From the NCBI GenBank assembly GCA_000612485.1, contig CP007494.1, positions 2,790,001-2,854,000 of the forward strand: DNA of 64,000 nt, written 5' to 3'. The position numbers and the translations under genes were made by a program. This DNA comes from Bordetella holmesii ATCC 51541. Its GTDB lineage: Bacteria; Pseudomonadota; Gammaproteobacteria; Burkholderiales; Burkholderiaceae_B. Of the stretch, positions 62,257-64,000 are shown piece after piece. Position 1 is the first letter of the stretch. Every line of letters starts with the position of its first letter. The notes under the pieces were generated by a model. That model did not search any database, was not told where the DNA came from, and worked only from the letters and a program-made list of their open reading frames with translations.

Positions 62257-63131
62257 TTAGTACGGCACCGACATAGAGCCCAGGGGTAAAAGACCTTCTT
62301 TCTGATGAGCCTGCACGAATTGCGCCGGCGTTAAATATCCGAGCGCGCTGTGAGGCCGATCGGTGTTGTACTCGACTCGCCAGTTTTCGATCAAGCTTTT
62401 AGCCTGTCGCAGGGACAAGAACCAGTGCTCGTTAAGGCATTCGTCGCGGAACTTGCCGTTGAAACTTTCGATATAAGCGTTCTCCACCGGCTTACCCGGC
62501 CGAATAAACGACAGCTTTACGCCTGCTTGGTAGGCCCCCAGGCGTCCAAGGCTCTTCCGGCGAACTCTGGCCCGTTGTCCACGGTAATAGATCGCGGCAG
62601 GCCACGCATCTCCGCCAGCCGTTGCAGCACCATGGCAACACGCAGTCCCGGCAACGACGTATCGACCTCGATGGCCAGGCATTCGCGAGTGTAGTCATCG
62701 ACGATAGTCAAACAGCGGAATCGGCGGCCATAGGCTAGGCCGTCGGCCACAAAGTCCATTGACCAACTCTGATTCGGCGCGATTGCCGCTGGGCGAACCA
62801 CGCGCTCGGTCGCCGCGATTCGCTTACGCTTTCGTTTTCGCACGCTTAACCCTGCCAGACTGTACAGCCGCCAGATTCGCTTGTGATTTGCTTGCCAGCC
62901 TTCGCGACGTAAGAGCACATGGATCCTCCGATAGCCGTAGCGTCGTTTCGCCACTGCCATCTCTTTCATGCGCTCGGTCAGCGCAGCATCGCCTGAGCGT
63001 GTGCTCTCGTAGGCAAACAGCGACCGCGAAATTCCTACCAGCCCACAGGCCCGGGTAACACCCATGCTGCGCTCGGTCATTAATGTCCTGACCGCCTCGC
63101 GTTTGGCCTGCGGGCTGACTACTTTCGGCTT
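62257..63131 (-). pseudogene. IS3-family transposase OrfB, frame broken as sequenced
   Basis: The product holds the integrase core: QSWSMDFVADGLAYGRRF (first Asp), ITVDNGPEF (second Asp) and VENAYIESFNGKFRDECL (Glu), preceded by an HTH_21 region (RRYGYRRIHVLLRREGW). Between LDAW and AYQAGVKLSFIRPGK the G-run at 62535-62539 has the wrong length, so OrfB as given is in two frames. OrfB is normally made as an OrfAB fusion by -1 frameshifting near 63125; the 5' limit given is approximate. Confidence 0.85.
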
Positions 63132-63385
63132 AGCAGATCCTGAAGCGCCGCCTTGTCCAGCATCGACTCGGCCAACAGCTTCTTGAGCTTGTTGTTCTCC
63201 TGCTCCAGCTCCTTGAGCCTCTGAGCGTCCGACACCGTCATGCCACCGAACTTCGCCTTCCAGTTGTAGTACGTTGCCTCGGAGATTCCGTGCTTGCGGC
63301 ACAACTCTGCGGGCTTGGCACCTGCATCGGCTTCCTTGAGCACGCCGATGATTTGCTCTTCCGTAAATCGTTTCTTCATTGCCAT
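63119..63385 (-). CDS. IS3-family transposase OrfA
   Basis: The 88-residue protein has the HTH_Tnp_1 domain (KKRFTEEQIIGVLKEADAGAKPAELCRKHGISEATYYNWKAKFGG) and a leucine-zipper-like helix (RLKELEQENNKLKKLLAESMLDK) used for multimer formation. Its end overlaps the OrfB frame. Confidence 0.93.
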   Translation of the reverse strand: MAMKKRFTEEQIIGVLKEADAGAKPAELCRKHGISEATYYNWKAKFGGMTVSDAQRLKELEQENNKLKKLLAESMLDKAALQDLLSRK

Positions 63386-63439
63386 TCCTTTGGGAACGGA
63401 CTCTACATCGATTTCGTACTAATCACGGGGAGCAGGTCA

Positions 63440-64000
63440 GGTGCGTGCGGCGGATTCGTCGGCCGCGGCCTGTCCGGCCACACCCTCGATGGCGCCGGTG
63501 CCGATCTCGTGGCGGTACTTGCTGAAGCGCTTGTCTGCCGCATAGGCAGCGAACTGGGCGATGGTCGGGCCGCCGCCGGGCAGGATGCCCAGTATCGAAC
63601 CGATCACGCTGCCACGCAGGGCGCTGGGGATGATGCGCTTGAACTCGGGCCAGGTCGGCATGAGCTTGATCTTGCCGTTAAAGGGCGTGAGCGTGTTGCG
63701 GTTGTCGAGGTTTTTGACGATTTCCGCGATGCCGAAGCAGCCCAGGGCGATACTGATCAGGCCGATGCCATCCTGCAGGAAGACCAGGTCCAAGGTATAG
63801 CGCGGCATGCCGCTGTTGACGTCGGTGCCGACCACCCCCAGCAGAACGCCGATCATGGCCATGGCCAGGCCGTTGAGCAGATTGCCTGCGCTGACGAAAC
63901 TCACGCAGAAAAAGCCCAACAGCATCAGCGCGCAATAGTCGGCCGGGCCGAAAAGCAGGCCAACTTCACCCAGAGCAGGGGCCATGGTTGCAAGCACGAT
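63440..64000 (-). pseudogene. tctA: TctA-family permease, middle part (gene continues past the window end)
   Basis: The open frame from the window end to the insertion site shows the TctA features FGPADYCALMLLGFFCVSFVSAGNLLNGLAMAMIGVLLGVVG, PRYTLDLVFLQDGIGLISIALGCFGIAEI and SVIGSILGILPGGGPTIAQFAAYAADKRFSK, then EGVAGQAAADESAAR at the insertion. The start codon is outside the window. Confidence 0.9.

Larger units (their letters stand above)
62241..63439 (-). mobile_element. IS3-family insertion sequence, 1199 bp, in tctA
   Basis: Ends are TGACCTGCCCCCAGATTTAGTACG on the left and TGACCTGCTCCCCGTGATTAGTACG read inward from the right, partly matching inverted repeats. A 3-bp target duplication GTG flanks it (62238-62240 and 63440-63442). 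It carries orfA and orfB in the usual overlapping arrangement. Confidence 0.93.

Overview
The window reads as one stretch of a high-GC betaproteobacterial chromosome, almost certainly Bordetella or a close Alcaligenaceae relative. Three things point there: betaproteobacterial gene orders (queA-tgt-yajC-secD-secF; miaB-phoH-ybeY-corC-lnt; cbpA-cbpM; tkt-gap-pgk), a stand-alone second infA, and an ISL3-family element whose 1306 bp length, 406-residue transposase and insertion into a run of T match what is known of IS1001 of Bordetella. Species is not resolved from sequence alone. Most of the window is core metabolism; there is no prophage, CRISPR array or rRNA operon.

Layout. 0-7.6 kb: end of an MFS transporter, small conserved proteins (DUF465, oxidoreductase-like, DUF3820), an NlpE-like lipoprotein, a LysR regulator divergent from a TauE/SafE permease, a Nudix hydrolase overlapping a 2Fe-2S protein, a DMT permease and bioB. 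7.9-16.3 kb: a tRNA-Ala/Glu/Asp cluster is present twice in opposite orientation, as an inverted repeat of about 330 bp flanking 7.7 kb that holds a PAP2 phosphatase, miaB-phoH-ybeY-corC-lnt and an aldo/keto reductase. 16.5-22.2 kb: the queuosine/Sec operon. 22.3-28.3 kb: dacB, upp, cysG, a secreted protein of unknown role and a yqjD/yqjE-like envelope-stress trio. 28.35-29.66 kb: the IS1001-like element, placed in the T-tract of a terminator. 29.7-43.6 kb: ubiD, a lytic transglycosylase, an aminotransferase, a GlcE-like FAD protein, malic enzyme, a patatin, an orphan barstar, rsmE, and tkt-gap-pgk. 43.7-51.0 kb: a SulP transporter convergent with a four-gene operon encoding a DUF3141 polyhydroxyalkanoate-synthase-like protein, an acyl phosphotransferase, AckA and a FabI paralogue. 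51.2-61.6 kb: yfcF, a cupin, a GNAT enzyme, cbpA-cbpM behind a heat-shock-type promoter, azlCD, pitA, mog, an M23 peptidase, infA and an EamA permease. 61.6-64 kb: a tctA-type permease gene split by an IS3-family element with a 3-bp target duplication.

Reading frames need caution. At least nine frames are broken by what looks like one missing base in a short G/C run (nlpE-like, miaB, secD, queA twice, cysG twice, barstar, the gene at 60.0 kb), and the IS3 orfB has a G-run length error. Because secD is among them, an under-polished sequence is the simplest explanation, although true decay cannot be excluded gene by gene. The DUF3141 gene and fabI are different: each carries an in-frame stop caused by a base substitution, and both lie in the same operon, which looks like genuine loss of that system. 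The two tRNA clusters also differ from each other: the plus-strand tRNA-Ala has A3 where the other copy has the G3-U70 alanine identity pair.
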